Source: CAWCJL01 sp963795775 (GTDB lineage: Bacteria > Acidobacteriota > Terriglobia > Terriglobales > Acidobacteriaceae). From it: a stretch of 64,000 nt of DNA. Shown here in pieces: positions 46,249 to 56,017 of the stretch. Position numbers and translations under genes: made by a program. The stretch is taken from the NCBI GenBank assembly GCA_963795775.1, contig CAWCJL010000004.1, positions 310,001-374,000 of the forward strand. Direction: 5' to 3'. Each line of letters opens with the position of its first letter. Position 1 is the stretch's first letter. Below the pieces are notes generated by a model. The model saw only the letters and a program-made list of their open reading frames with translations, was not told the origin of the DNA and made no database searches.

Positions 46249-46743
46249 CTACTTCGCGCTCTGTGGTTGGGACTGCCCGCCGCTTGCAGCCGAAGTGTAC
46301 TGCCGCTCGATGGCATTCACCTTGTTCAGGCGACGCACAAAGCGCTCCTCCTGGCCCTGAAATTTAGCGGACAGGAAGCTCTTGACCAGGTCTGCCGCAA
46401 GTGCGCCGCCAACAATGCGCGAGCCCATCACCAGCACGTTCATATCGTCATGCTCCACACCCTGGTGCGCGGAGTAGCAGTCGTGGCACATCCCCGCGCG
46501 GATGCCGGGAATCTTGTTAGCGGCGACGCTCACGCCCACCCCGCTGCCGCAGATAAGCACGCCGCGCTCTGCCTGGTGGTTCCGCAGGGCGTCGCCCACC
46601 TTGAGGGCGAAGTCCGGGTAGTCGGAGGGATCCTCGTTGAAAGCGCCCAGGTCACTCACCTCGTGACCCAGGCCCTTGATGTACTCCCGCATTTCTTCCT
46701 TCAGGCGAAAGCCTGCGTGATCCGATGCGATTGCGATCTTCAT
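46249..46743 (-). CDS. rpiB: Ribose-5-phosphate isomerase B
   Basis: 164 residues. MKIAIASDHAGFRLKE start, FNEDPSDYPDFALKVGDAL (about 35-53) and LICGSGVGVSVAANKIPGIRA (about 63-83), with the active-site Cys in CGSG, define the RpiB/LacAB fold. ALCHDCYSAHQG-like region follows (GMCHDCYSAHQGVEHDD). The C-terminal about 20 residues are a Ser/Gln-rich extension. Interconverts ribulose and ribose 5-phosphates. Its ATG overlaps the tkt stop by one base (TGATG). Confidence 0.93.
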   Translation of the reverse strand: MKIAIASDHAGFRLKEEMREYIKGLGHEVSDLGAFNEDPSDYPDFALKVGDALRNHQAERGVLICGSGVGVSVAANKIPGIRAGMCHDCYSAHQGVEHDDMNVLVMGSRIVGGALAADLVKSFLSAKFQGQEERFVRRLNKVNAIERQYTSAASGGQSQPQSAK

Positions 46744-48801
46744 CAGTGCCCCGAATCTTTTGAAGCAGCGACTGTGCCTTTTTCCGGCGAACTCGAGGTG
46801 GCATGCTTGGTGCGTTCCAGCAGTGCTTTGGCCCGCTTGTACACGCCTTCCGCGTTAAAGCCAAACTTCTCCAGCACCGTAGTGCCGGGAGCGGAGGCGC
46901 CAAACCGGTCCATGCCGATCACGTCGCCGTGGCGGCCGACCCACTTCCACCAGCCGAGCGGCGAACCCGCTTCCACGGCCAGCTTGGGCACGTCGTCGGG
47001 GAAAATGGAGTTCTGGTACTCCTCCGACTGCTGCTCGAAAAGCCGCCAACTGGGCATGGAGACGACGCGTGTGTGAATGCCCTCGCCCTCCAGCCGCTTG
47101 GCGGCTTCAAGCGACGGCCACAGCTCCGCGCCGGTGCCCACGATCAGCAGATCGGGCTTGTCACCGCCCTGCTCCACGATGTACGCGCCCTTGCGGAAGT
47201 TCTGCATCACGTTGTGCTTGGCTGCGTCCAGAATGGGGAGGTCCTGCCGCGAAAGCGCAAAGAAGGACGGCGCCTTGCTTTCGAGCGCCACCGCCCAGGC
47301 GGCGGAGGTTTCGTTCGCATCGGCAGGCCGCAGATCAATCAGGTTGGGCACGGCGCGCAGCATCATCAGGTGCTCGATAGGCTGGTGCGTGGGCCCGTCT
47401 TCGCCCAGGCCGATGGAATCATGGGTGAAGACGAAGATGGAATGCGCCTTCATGATGGCGGCCAGGCGCAGCGCCGGCTTGCAGTAGTCGGTGAAGACGA
47501 AGAATGTCGAGCCATAAGGGATGACGCCGCCGTGCACCGCCATGCCGTTCACCATGGAGCACATGCCGAATTCGCGCACACCGAAGAACAGGTTGCGTCC
47601 CGCGGGATCGAGGTGGAAGTTGCCGCCGTCCTTGATGACGGTCTTGGTGGAAGTTGAAAGATCGGCCGCGCCCCCGATAAATTCGGGAACCTCCTTGGCA
47701 AACGCGTTCATCACCGTGTTGCCTGCAGACCGTGTGGCGATTGGCTTGCCGTCGGCGGGAAAGACCGGCAGGCTCTTCTCCCAGCCCGGCTTGAGCTTCT
47801 GCTCGAAGACGGTGCGCTTGAACTGGGCGGCCAGTTCCGGATTCTCCTTCTCGTAGCGCGCGAAGAGGTCTTTCCATTCCTGCTCGAATTTGGCGCCGCG
47901 GTCCACCGCTTCCAGCCAGTGCTTCTTGGCGTCTTCCGGCACGTAGAAAGTCTTGTCCTCGGGCCAGTTCAGGTTCTTCTTCGTCGCCTTCACATTGTCC
48001 GGACCCAGCGGCTCACCGTGCGCCTTGTTCGTGCCGGCCAGAGGGGCTACCGAACCCGATGACGGTGCGTACCGCAATCAGCGACGGCTTGTCCGTCACA
48101 GCCTTGGCTGCGTCGATCGCCCGCGAGATCGCCTCGAGGTCATTGCCGTCTTCGACAATCTGCGTGTGCCAGTGATACGCGTCAAAGCGCTTCAGAACGT
48201 CCTCGGTGTAGGAGAGCTCCGTCGGACCATCGAGCGAGATCAGGTTGTCGTCGTAGAGATAGATCATCTTCCCGAGCCCGAGTGTGCCGGCCAGCGACGC
48301 CGTCTCGTGCGAGATGCCTTCCATCAGGTCGCCATCCGAGCACAGGACATAGGTGTAGTGATCGACGATGTCGAAGCCCGGCTTATTGTAGACAGCGGCC
48401 AGATGCCGCTCGGCGACCGCCATACCTACACCCATCGCGAAACCCTGGCCCAGCGGACCGGTCGTGACCTCGACGCCGTCGGTGTCGCCCAGCTCGGGGT
48501 GCCCCGGCGTACGCGAATGCCATTGCCGGAACTGCTGGAGGTCCTCGATGGTGACGTCATAACCCGTGAGGTGGAGCACGGCATACAGCAGCGCGGATGC
48601 GTGGCCGTTCGAAAGCACAAACCGGTCGCGGTTGGGCCAGTGCATATCTTTCGGGTTATGGCGCATGTACTTATGGAAGAGAAGGTATGCGATGGGTGCG
48701 TCTCCCAGGGGTGCACCCGGGTGTCCGCTCTTGGCCTTCTGTACGGCATCGACCGCGAGAAATCGCAGCGCGTTAATCGATTGCTGTTCCAATTCGCTCA
48801 T
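46743..48801 (-). CDS. tkt: Transketolase (apparent frameshift)
   Basis: 685 residues if one extra base in the G4 run 48043-48046 (C4 on the coding strand) is removed. The first frame (from 48801) has the thiamine-diphosphate part: KSGHPGAPLGDAPIAY, SNGHASALLYAVLHLTG, GPLGQGFAMGVGMA, CSDGDLMEGISHE. It then breaks after VIGFGSP; the second frame resumes LAGTNKAHGEPLGPDNV, then ESKAPSFFALSRQDLP and the C-terminal domain. The fixed junction GSPLAGTNKAHGEP is the usual transketolase sequence. Likely first gene of the pentose phosphate run. Confidence 0.92.
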
Positions 48802-49011
48802 AGCTGAATCCTATGCTCTTCCTTTCGCCTGCTGCCGTCGCCGGCGGCAAATGCGTCCTGCAAAGTTTGGCAGCCACAGTCTACAACCACTCTGCGCCAC
48901 GTTTTCCCGAGGGCATGTCCCGCTTGCTCGCATCCTGCGCGTGCGTGCGTCACAGCGCATTCCTGTGGTGAGATGTCGGTTCGGCCAGAGAAGGATGATG
49001 TTTCTTCAGGA

Positions 49012-51432
49012 CTATGTCGCCGCGGCCGTTTCTACCTCAAAGTTCTTCCCCTCCCAGCGGTTTCCCGCTGTCCAGCGAAGGGTAAAGACGATCTTCTGGC
49101 CCGGGTGCGGGTCCGGCTGCAGATCGGCGAAGAAGCCGGCAAAGCCGACAGGCGTGGCGCCGGTCCGGTTCACGGTGGCCCAGTTGTCGATGCTCCAGGT
49201 CAGCTCAAACATCTCCTCGGCCTCTACACGCAGGCGCTTGCCCGCAGGTATGGTCCTCACCTGCCGGTCCAGCCGCCACACCTCCAGGCCCGAGCGCGCA
49301 CTGCCGTTTGCATATCGGTCCGCCACGGCCGAGACGGTATCGAACACCTTGCCGTCCGCGATGGAGCGCAGCAGCTTCAGGTATTCGGCATGCGCCCACA
49401 CCAGCGGCATGGCCGATCCGGAGGGCTGGCCCCGCAGCATGCCGCGGGCCGGCAGATCGGGAAGGTCCCAAAGCTGCTCGGGCAGCATGCCGCCGGTCGA
49501 GCAGGATTGCTCCATCATGTTGCGCAGCGGCGCTACCGGCTCGCCGGCGGCCAGTGCATAATGCGCCCTTTCGCCGGTCAGCATCGGCCACGATCCGCCC
49601 TGACCGAAGCCCTTGAAAGCGCGGCCGTTCTTCTGCTGCCCATAGCCGTCGTGGTTATAGCGCCGGTATCCGGGCCCTTGCGGCAGGTCGCGCTTCAATA
49701 CCGCATCCACCACCTTGACCGTGTTCACAATGATCGGATCATCCGCGCGGCGCACGCCATAGCGCACCAGTTCCAGAAATCCGCCATCCACGATCTCGCG
49801 TGCCTCGAAGATCGACTTTTCATCCGGCGCGCGGTTCGCAATCCGGATGGTCTCTGTCCCCGGGCCCTGCGCCACATACGGCGCGTCCTGCTCCGGCGGG
49901 CGAATGCGCATGTAATAGCGCTCCACGCCCGGAAGCAGCACTCCGGCGTTGGTCACCGTCCAGTCCTCCAGGTGGGATTCGATCCAGTCCGCCTGCTCTT
50001 CCAGGAACCGCGCGAGTTCTATCGCCTGATGCTCCCGCGCCATTTCCGCCGCGCAGACGAGCCCTGTCAGCACCACCGCGAGCGTCGATGGCGAATAGCC
50101 CGCGTTCTCTTCCCAGCGCTCCTGCTGCGTTACCGGCGCGTGCCGTACCAGGAAGCCGGCCGCGCGCTCCACGAACGGGTAGGGGTCGAAGTCGCCCAGC
50201 GCCTTTCCCTTCCACAGCCGCCACGCCAGGATGATGGGAAACGCCGTCTCATCCAGTTGCACGCCGGACCAGTAGGCCGTGCCATCCACCCAGAAGTTCT
50301 GCGCGAAGCCACCGTCGGGCTTCTGCGTACAGGCCAGGTAGACCAGTGCACGCCTGGCGGTGATCTCCTGCCCCGCGGCCAGCAGCGCCGTCGCGGACTG
50401 CACCATGTCGCGCGTCCACACCAGGTGGTAGCCGCCCAGGTCCGCATCGCCCTTGGCCTGCCCCCATGGGATCGAAGCGGACGCGATGAACGCCCCGGCA
50501 AAGGTCTTATCCTCATGCGCCAGCAGGACATGGTGACTGGTTTTAAGCAGCCGGCCTCCATCGCCGCTTGAGGCGATCAGGCCGGACGGAATGTGCGTCC
50601 GCTTCCACTGCTCAATGAAGCGCTTCTCCTGCTGCTCGAAAGGAGTCGTAAGCGCCCCCAGCGTGCTGGTGAGCGCAGCGTGCGGCCCTTCGCCAAAGCC
50701 CACCGCGAGCGTGAATTCGGCATGCTTCGAGACATCGACCTCTCCGATGACCGCGACGTTGCCGTCTCTGGCGCTGCCGAACTCCCAGGTCATGCCTAGG
50801 TGCTTCATCACATCCTGCCAACCATCACTTGTGCCCACGAAACCGCAACTGGTGCGCACAAAGCCGCAACTCGTGCCCATGGCCAGCGTGGTTCGTCCCT
50901 TCCAGGCCAGCAGCAAACGCTGCCCGGCTACTTCCAGCACGCGCGCGGAGTTGCCCGCGCCGCCAACCTCCAGGTGCGGCGCCAACAGCGCGTACACCCG
51001 CAGTCGCGGCAGCAGTTGCGGATCGCCTTCCAGCCGGACATGCATCAGCAGCACCGGCGCATGCGGGTCCGCAATCACTTCCTTCACAATGCGGTAGCGG
51101 CCTTCACGGTCGCTGTTGGTCAGGCGCACCGCCGGCGCGTCCCCGTCGATGTACGCAAACTCGCGGTCGAAGTCGCGCTTTTCTTCGTGCGCGAAGGTCT
51201 CGCCGTCGGTCACCAGCAGTTCCAGATCGCGCACCTGCGGCCGGTCGATGGTTGGGTAATACATCTCGTTCACAATGCCGTGCGAGACGGTGAACCACAT
51301 CCGGCTGGCGACCGCATACGCAGTGCCCACTACGTCTTTGGTACTCGAAGTCCAGCGTGCCGGCAGGCCAGGCGCACCGAAGGCCTCTCCCTGCGCTTCA
51401 ATCCAGCGATACTCCAGTGAGTCTGTGCTCAT
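49012..51432 (-). CDS. GH15 glucoamylase (glucan 1,4-alpha-glucosidase type)
   Basis: 806 residues from ATG 51432 (AGAGG upstream); a longer in-frame start adds an unlikely leader. N-terminal beta-sandwich domain about 1-270 (glucodextranase-like), then the (alpha/alpha)6 GH15 barrel. Visible barrel marks are IPWGQAKGDADLGGYHLVWTRD, with the conserved WTRD near residue 344, YWSGVQLDE (near 395) and WEENAGYSPSTLA (near 448). No signal peptide is seen, so the enzyme may act in the cytoplasm on imported or stored glucans. It precedes the tkt gene's 210-bp upstream gap on the same strand. A 21-bp tandem duplication lies in its N-terminal domain. Confidence 0.88.
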   Translation of the reverse strand: MSTDSLEYRWIEAQGEAFGAPGLPARWTSSTKDVVGTAYAVASRMWFTVSHGIVNEMYYPTIDRPQVRDLELLVTDGETFAHEEKRDFDREFAYIDGDAPAVRLTNSDREGRYRIVKEVIADPHAPVLLMHVRLEGDPQLLPRLRVYALLAPHLEVGGAGNSARVLEVAGQRLLLAWKGRTTLAMGTSCGFVRTSCGFVGTSDGWQDVMKHLGMTWEFGSARDGNVAVIGEVDVSKHAEFTLAVGFGEGPHAALTSTLGALTTPFEQQEKRFIEQWKRTHIPSGLIASSGDGGRLLKTSHHVLLAHEDKTFAGAFIASASIPWGQAKGDADLGGYHLVWTRDMVQSATALLAAGQEITARRALVYLACTQKPDGGFAQNFWVDGTAYWSGVQLDETAFPIILAWRLWKGKALGDFDPYPFVERAAGFLVRHAPVTQQERWEENAGYSPSTLAVVLTGLVCAAEMAREHQAIELARFLEEQADWIESHLEDWTVTNAGVLLPGVERYYMRIRPPEQDAPYVAQGPGTETIRIANRAPDEKSIFEAREIVDGGFLELVRYGVRRADDPIIVNTVKVVDAVLKRDLPQGPGYRRYNHDGYGQQKNGRAFKGFGQGGSWPMLTGERAHYALAAGEPVAPLRNMMEQSCSTGGMLPEQLWDLPDLPARGMLRGQPSGSAMPLVWAHAEYLKLLRSIADGKVFDTVSAVADRYANGSARSGLEVWRLDRQVRTIPAGKRLRVEAEEMFELTWSIDNWATVNRTGATPVGFAGFFADLQPDPHPGQKIVFTLRWTAGNRWEGKNFEVETAAAT
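50831..50872 (-). repeat. 21-bp imperfect tandem duplication inside GH15 gene
   Basis: Two adjacent 21-base units (50831-50851 and 50852-50872) differ at four positions. In frame they encode TSCGFVR and TSCGFVG, followed by a third, diverged TSDGWQD. It looks like an expansion in a loop of the N-terminal domain. Confidence 0.6.
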
Positions 51433-51530
51433 GTGCCTCTTGGTGCTGTGCGGGAGGTGGGAAATGGGCGTGCCGCGCCATTCTCGCACAGGCCATAAGC
51501 GCGATGGATGAAGAGCCGTGCTTGGCGCGC

Positions 51531-52958
51531 TCAGAGCACCTGGCTATTGGCGTCCGGATCGGGGTGGAACGCGCACTCGCGCATGGCGTGCCCGATCTCC
51601 CGGTTTTTCATGAAATATTCCCACACAAAACCGGTGCGCAGATTCTCCGCCATCAGCAGGCCGATGCCAACGTCAATGCCGATCACGTCCTGCGCAAACC
51701 ATCCGGCCTTCGGCTGAAATGCGTCCACAAAGCCATAGCGCTGATAAATCCGGTCGCCGAAGCGGTCCCGCATGGTCAGCAGCACGTGCGAACACTCCGC
51801 CGGCAGAAAGACCAGTGATCCAGCGCAGGCGCAGGGCACCAGCGTGCCGTCCAGCGGCCCGATGGAGGGCGGGCCGCCCCACACGCGATAGCCCTGGCGC
51901 GAATCCGACGCGGTGATACCCCACATGTCCTGGTCGATCCAGTTAAAGCGCTGCCCCAGCACCAGGCACCAGAGCTGGTGTGCGCGCGTCGCGGCAATTG
52001 AATTGGTGAAGTAGTTGGCGTGCCGGTCGCGCTGATCGCGGTAATCACACCAGGCCTGCGGGTACTGATGAATGAACAGCGGAGCCACGCCGGTGATGTA
52101 GTCGATGCCGCCATAGGGCGCAATCGGCCGCTGTAGCACATCCCAACTGGTGGCCGGGACCGGATGCGTCGGGGAGCCAATGGCCATCAGGTACATGGTC
52201 GTCAGCTCGGCGTAAATGTCCCAGCGATGTTGCAAGAAGCCCTGGTCCGGCAGCCAGCCCATGGAAAGCGTGTCGCCGCCGTTCAGCATCCACTCCCAGT
52301 CCACGCGGCGGTAAAGCGTGGTGGCCAGCGCAGCGATACGGTTGTTGCCGCCGAAATACTGCCGGCAATGCAGCACGCCGCACATCAGCAGCGCGGTATC
52401 AATCGAAGAAAGCTCGCTGCCGAACATGCGTGAGCCGCTCTCGATATCGATGAAGTGATAGAGAAAGCCGTGCTCATGAGGACACTTTTCCAGCAGAAAG
52501 GCCAGTGTCCGCTCCACCCGCTGCTCGCAGTCGATCGGCCGCAGGTAGTTGCGCTTGGCCGCGATGCACATCGCGCTCAACCCGAACCCGGTCGCCGCAA
52601 TGCTCGCTACTCTGCTCATCGACCGGCCTTCCGAGGGCGCACGGTCGCGTACCAGGCCGGTCTTCGGATTGGCCTCGTTGTAGAAGAAGTCGCAGTTGCG
52701 GCCTTCCATGTCGTCCAGCAGCGCCTCCGCTGCTTTTGAGACTTGCGTAAGAGGCCGGTTGATGAACACACCCGGCGGGTGCCGGTACTCTTCGGCCGCC
52801 TGCTCCTGGGTGCGCGGCTGCGCCCCGGTGGTTTGCGGCGCCGTGGGTTGGTTCTGCAGACCATCAGCGAGCGCGGCGGCTGGCGCGCCAAGGGCAAGCA
52901 CCCCGGCAGCTCCCCCATCGCGCAAAAGTTGCCGCCGGGTTATACGTTTCTTGGCCAA
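51531..52958 (-). CDS. Tat-exported glycoamylase-fold protein (GH144-like)
   Basis: 475 residues from TTG 52958, chosen because it puts KKRITRRQLLRDGGAAGVLA at the very N-terminus, a twin-arginine signal; an ATG-less upstream extension to 53021 is the alternative. The body matches the Pfam glycoamylase (PF10091)-type barrel: a FFYNEANPKTGLVRDR segment, the SIAATGFGLSAMCIA helix, WDIYAELTTMYLMAIGSP and the DMWGITASDSRQGY region. Characterised relatives (GH144) act on beta-1,2-glucan, others are unproven, so the name glucoamylase should not be taken as the activity. It lies 98 bp upstream of the GH15 gene, same strand. Confidence 0.8.
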   Translation of the reverse strand: MAKKRITRRQLLRDGGAAGVLALGAPAAALADGLQNQPTAPQTTGAQPRTQEQAAEEYRHPPGVFINRPLTQVSKAAEALLDDMEGRNCDFFYNEANPKTGLVRDRAPSEGRSMSRVASIAATGFGLSAMCIAAKRNYLRPIDCEQRVERTLAFLLEKCPHEHGFLYHFIDIESGSRMFGSELSSIDTALLMCGVLHCRQYFGGNNRIAALATTLYRRVDWEWMLNGGDTLSMGWLPDQGFLQHRWDIYAELTTMYLMAIGSPTHPVPATSWDVLQRPIAPYGGIDYITGVAPLFIHQYPQAWCDYRDQRDRHANYFTNSIAATRAHQLWCLVLGQRFNWIDQDMWGITASDSRQGYRVWGGPPSIGPLDGTLVPCACAGSLVFLPAECSHVLLTMRDRFGDRIYQRYGFVDAFQPKAGWFAQDVIGIDVGIGLLMAENLRTGFVWEYFMKNREIGHAMRECAFHPDPDANSQVL

Positions 52959-53261
52959 AGGCAGCGTTCCAAATACAAAATCCGCGGGGCGCCCGCGACT
53001 GCGCACACCGCCGCACTCCACTTCAGCAGAAGCTTCAACTCCATCCTACACAGTCCAGCAGAGCTGAATAGATTGCAGCACGGCGAGCGAATCCTGCGAC
53101 CCGATGACGCAAAACGGCATCCATACCGTTGAGCGGGGCCGGTGTTGCTCCGCAGATCTATGTGCGGCGACCAACGTGACGCCCACCCGGGCTTGCCGAT
53201 CCGCGCCACACCGCACCGGGCGTTTTGCACAGCATTCACAGTCCGAACAGGAGGAATTCCT

Positions 53262-53882
53262 TTGGCATACGAAGTTCCACCACTACCTTATGACTACGCC
53301 GCGCTGGAACCACATATCGACGAAGCGACCATGAAGCTGCATCACGACAAGCACCACGCGGCCTATGTGAGCAAACTGAATGGCGCCGTGGAAAAGCATC
53401 CGGAGCTCGCGCAGAAGAGCCCCGAAGATCTGCTCAAGAACCTCAACTCTGTTCCCGAAGATATCCGCACCACCGTACGCAACAACGGCGGCGGCCACGT
53501 CAACCACTCCATGTTCTGGAAGATCATGAAGCCGAATGGCGGCGGCGAGCCGACCGGCCACATCGCAGAACAAATCCGCAAAGATTTCGGCTCCTTCGAA
53601 AATTTCAAGAAACAGTTTGAAGAGAAAACGGCCGCGCAATTCGGTTCCGGCTGGGGCTGGCTGGTGTGGAGCGGCGGCAAGCTCTCCATCGTCACCACGC
53701 CCAACCAGGACAACCCGATCTCCGAGGGCAAGCACCCCATCCTGGGCAACGACGTGTGGGAGCATGCCTATTACTTGAAATACCAGAACCGCCGGCCGGA
53801 GTACCTGGCCGCCTGGTGGAACGTCGTCAACTGGGATGAAGTGAACCGGCGCTTTGAAGAGGCCCAGCGCTCCAGTAAGTAG
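53262..53882 (+). CDS. sodA: Fe/Mn superoxide dismutase
   Basis: 206 residues from a TTG start, fixed by a strong AGGAGG at 53249-53254 seven bases upstream and by the family N-terminus MAYEVPPLPYDYAALEPHI. Metal ligands are all present: His27 (in LHHDKHH), His82 (in NHSMFW), Asp164 and His168 (in DVWEHAYYL). A conserved GSGWGWLVW follows. I cannot tell Fe from Mn use with certainty; the symbol is provisional. It dismutates superoxide in the cytoplasm. A longer upstream frame has no ribosome site and no homology. Confidence 0.93.
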   Translation: MAYEVPPLPYDYAALEPHIDEATMKLHHDKHHAAYVSKLNGAVEKHPELAQKSPEDLLKNLNSVPEDIRTTVRNNGGGHVNHSMFWKIMKPNGGGEPTGHIAEQIRKDFGSFENFKKQFEEKTAAQFGSGWGWLVWSGGKLSIVTTPNQDNPISEGKHPILGNDVWEHAYYLKYQNRRPEYLAAWWNVVNWDEVNRRFEEAQRSSK

Positions 53883-53901
53883 CCGTTATCCCTCGCCCTC
53901 C

Positions 53902-53929
53902 CACGCCCCGGCATCCAAGCCGGGGCGTG
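53902..53929 (+). terminator. Likely terminator after superoxide dismutase
   Basis: CACGCCCCGG (53902-53911) and CCGGGGCGTG (53920-53929) form a ten-base GC-rich stem with an eight-base loop, starting 20 bases after the stop codon. The trailing sequence is only weakly T-rich, so termination may be partial. Confidence 0.65.
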
Positions 53930-54109
53930 CTGCTTCTGGCCAGCTACCCGAGAGCTTTCCCCCGAAACTGAGCCACGCTGGCTGCCTGCCTCCCTCGGCG
54001 CATCTCATTCATCTTTCGTACGCGGCGCCGTTCAGAGGTAGTATCCATTTGGATCAGCCCTCGGGTTCCAACGGCGCCGAAGGCTCGGATCGCGGAGGCG
54101 TGCAGCAGA

Positions 54110-55975
54110 GTGAAATTTTCCCAATGGCTTCTGGCGGATCTGCAGCTCCCCAAGGGTGTGCAGCAGAACGGAGAAGGCGAACACGCCTGGTGGCGTGTGA
54201 TGTGCCTCACCGGCGTCGATTACTTTTCCACCCTGGGCTATCAGCCGGGCATCGCTTTTCTGGCCGCCGGGCTGCTGTCGCCCGTTGCCACGCTCGTGCT
54301 GGTGCTGGTCACCTTGTTTGCCGCGCTGCCGGTCTACCGCCGCGTGGCCGCAGCCAGCCCCAACGGCCAGGGCTCCATTGCCATGCTGGAGCGGATCTTC
54401 CCGGAATGGGGGGGCAAGGCCTTTGTCCTGGTACTCCTCGGCTTCGCCACCACGGACTTCGTCATCACCATGACGCTCTCGGCTGCAGACGCCGCCGCCC
54501 ACTTCGTCTCCAACCCGTTTACGCCCGCGGTGCTCAAGAGCCAGATGGGGGTCACGCTGGCGCTGCTGGCCATACTCGGGGCCATCTTCCTCAAAGGCTT
54601 CAGAGAGGCTATCGGCATCGCCGTCGTTCTCGTCGGGATCTACCTGCTCCTCAACGGCGTGGTCACCATCGTGGGCCTGTGGCAGGTATTGCAGCACTCG
54701 TATACCTTGCCGCAGTGGAAGGACGCCCTCTTTGCCAGCCACAGCAATCCGCTGGCGATGCTCGGTATCTCCCTCGTCCTCTTCCCCAAGCTGGCCCTGG
54801 GACTCTCCGGCTTCGAGACCGGCGTTGCGGTCATGCCGCTGATCGAGGGCAACGATCAGGACGAGCGCATTCGCAACACGCGGAAGCTGCTGGCCACCGC
54901 GGCCATCATCATGAGCGTCTTTCTGATCACCACCAGTCTGGTCACGACGCTGCTGATTCCCGCGCACGAGTTCCAGCCCGGCGGCGCCGCCAACGGACGC
55001 GCGCTGGCCTATCTGGCCCATCGGCACCTGGGCAACGCCTTCGGCTCCGCCTACGACATCAGCACCATCCTCATCCTGGCCTTTGCCGGCGCATCCGCCA
55101 TGGCCGGGCTGCTGAACCTCATTCCCCGTTACCTGCCCCGCTTTGGCATGGCGCCGGAATGGATTCGCGCTTCGCGTCCCCTGGTTCTGGTCTTCATCGG
55201 CGTGGGATTTGTCGTCACCTGGCGGTTCCACGCCGACGTGGACGCGCAGGGCGGCGCCTACGCTACCGGCGTGCTGGTGCTGATTACCTCGGCGGCGTTT
55301 GCCGTCATGCTCGCGGCCCAGCGGGGATGGTGGAAATGGCTCTTCGGCTTCGTCTTCGCCGTTTTCGTCTACACCACCGCACTGAATGTCTTCGAGCGTC
55401 CGGAAGGCCTTAAGATCGCCTCCATTTTCATCGGCATTATGGTGCTCTCTTCTCTCATCTCGCGCGCCATTCGTTCCACCGAGCTGCGCATCACGGAAGT
55501 GATCCTCGACCCCAGCGCGGAGGCGCTGCTGGCCCAGGCACACGGCACCATCCGCATCATTCCGCGCAGCTATCAGCCGGAAACAGAAGCCTCCCTGGCG
55601 AAGGCAGAGCATCGCGTCCGCGACTATCACAGCCTGGATGACGGCGAACACCTGGTCTTCCTGGAAATTGAGCGCGGAGATGTTTCCGAATTCACCCACA
55701 CGCTCCACGTCTGCGGCGAGCGCGTCGGCAAATACCACATGCTGTGCGCCCGCAGCCCGGTGATCGCCAACTCCATCGCGGCGCTCCTGATCCACCTGGA
55801 AGCGATAACCGGACACGTGCCCCACGCGTATTTCAAGTGGAAAGAAGGCAATCCCCTCGCCAACATCGTCCGCTATCTTTTCCTGGGAGAGGGTGATGCC
55901 GCGCCCCTTACCCATGAGGTCATCCGCCGTGCAGTTTCCGATCCCAAACGCCGGCCCGTAATCCACGTCAGTTGA
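54110..55975 (+). CDS. APC-superfamily permease with cytosolic C-terminal domain
   Basis: 621 residues from GTG 54110 (GGAGG at about 54094). Around twelve membrane helices lie in the first 470 residues, opening with WWRVMCLTGVDYFSTLGYQPG (about 27-47), where unwound Gly segments typical of the amino acid-polyamine-organocation fold appear. A soluble tail of about 150 residues (ITEVILDPSAEALLAQAHGT onward) follows. Substrate is not deducible; amino acid or K+-like uptake are both possible for this type. A NUDIX gene follows after 42 bases. Antisense frames over this gene are long but are GC artefacts. Confidence 0.8.
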   Translation: MKFSQWLLADLQLPKGVQQNGEGEHAWWRVMCLTGVDYFSTLGYQPGIAFLAAGLLSPVATLVLVLVTLFAALPVYRRVAAASPNGQGSIAMLERIFPEWGGKAFVLVLLGFATTDFVITMTLSAADAAAHFVSNPFTPAVLKSQMGVTLALLAILGAIFLKGFREAIGIAVVLVGIYLLLNGVVTIVGLWQVLQHSYTLPQWKDALFASHSNPLAMLGISLVLFPKLALGLSGFETGVAVMPLIEGNDQDERIRNTRKLLATAAIIMSVFLITTSLVTTLLIPAHEFQPGGAANGRALAYLAHRHLGNAFGSAYDISTILILAFAGASAMAGLLNLIPRYLPRFGMAPEWIRASRPLVLVFIGVGFVVTWRFHADVDAQGGAYATGVLVLITSAAFAVMLAAQRGWWKWLFGFVFAVFVYTTALNVFERPEGLKIASIFIGIMVLSSLISRAIRSTELRITEVILDPSAEALLAQAHGTIRIIPRSYQPETEASLAKAEHRVRDYHSLDDGEHLVFLEIERGDVSEFTHTLHVCGERVGKYHMLCARSPVIANSIAALLIHLEAITGHVPHAYFKWKEGNPLANIVRYLFLGEGDAAPLTHEVIRRAVSDPKRRPVIHVS

Positions 55976-56017
55976 GCGGGCACGGCCTCGCACGCCTCCG
56001 TGCCCTATCCTGTTTCC

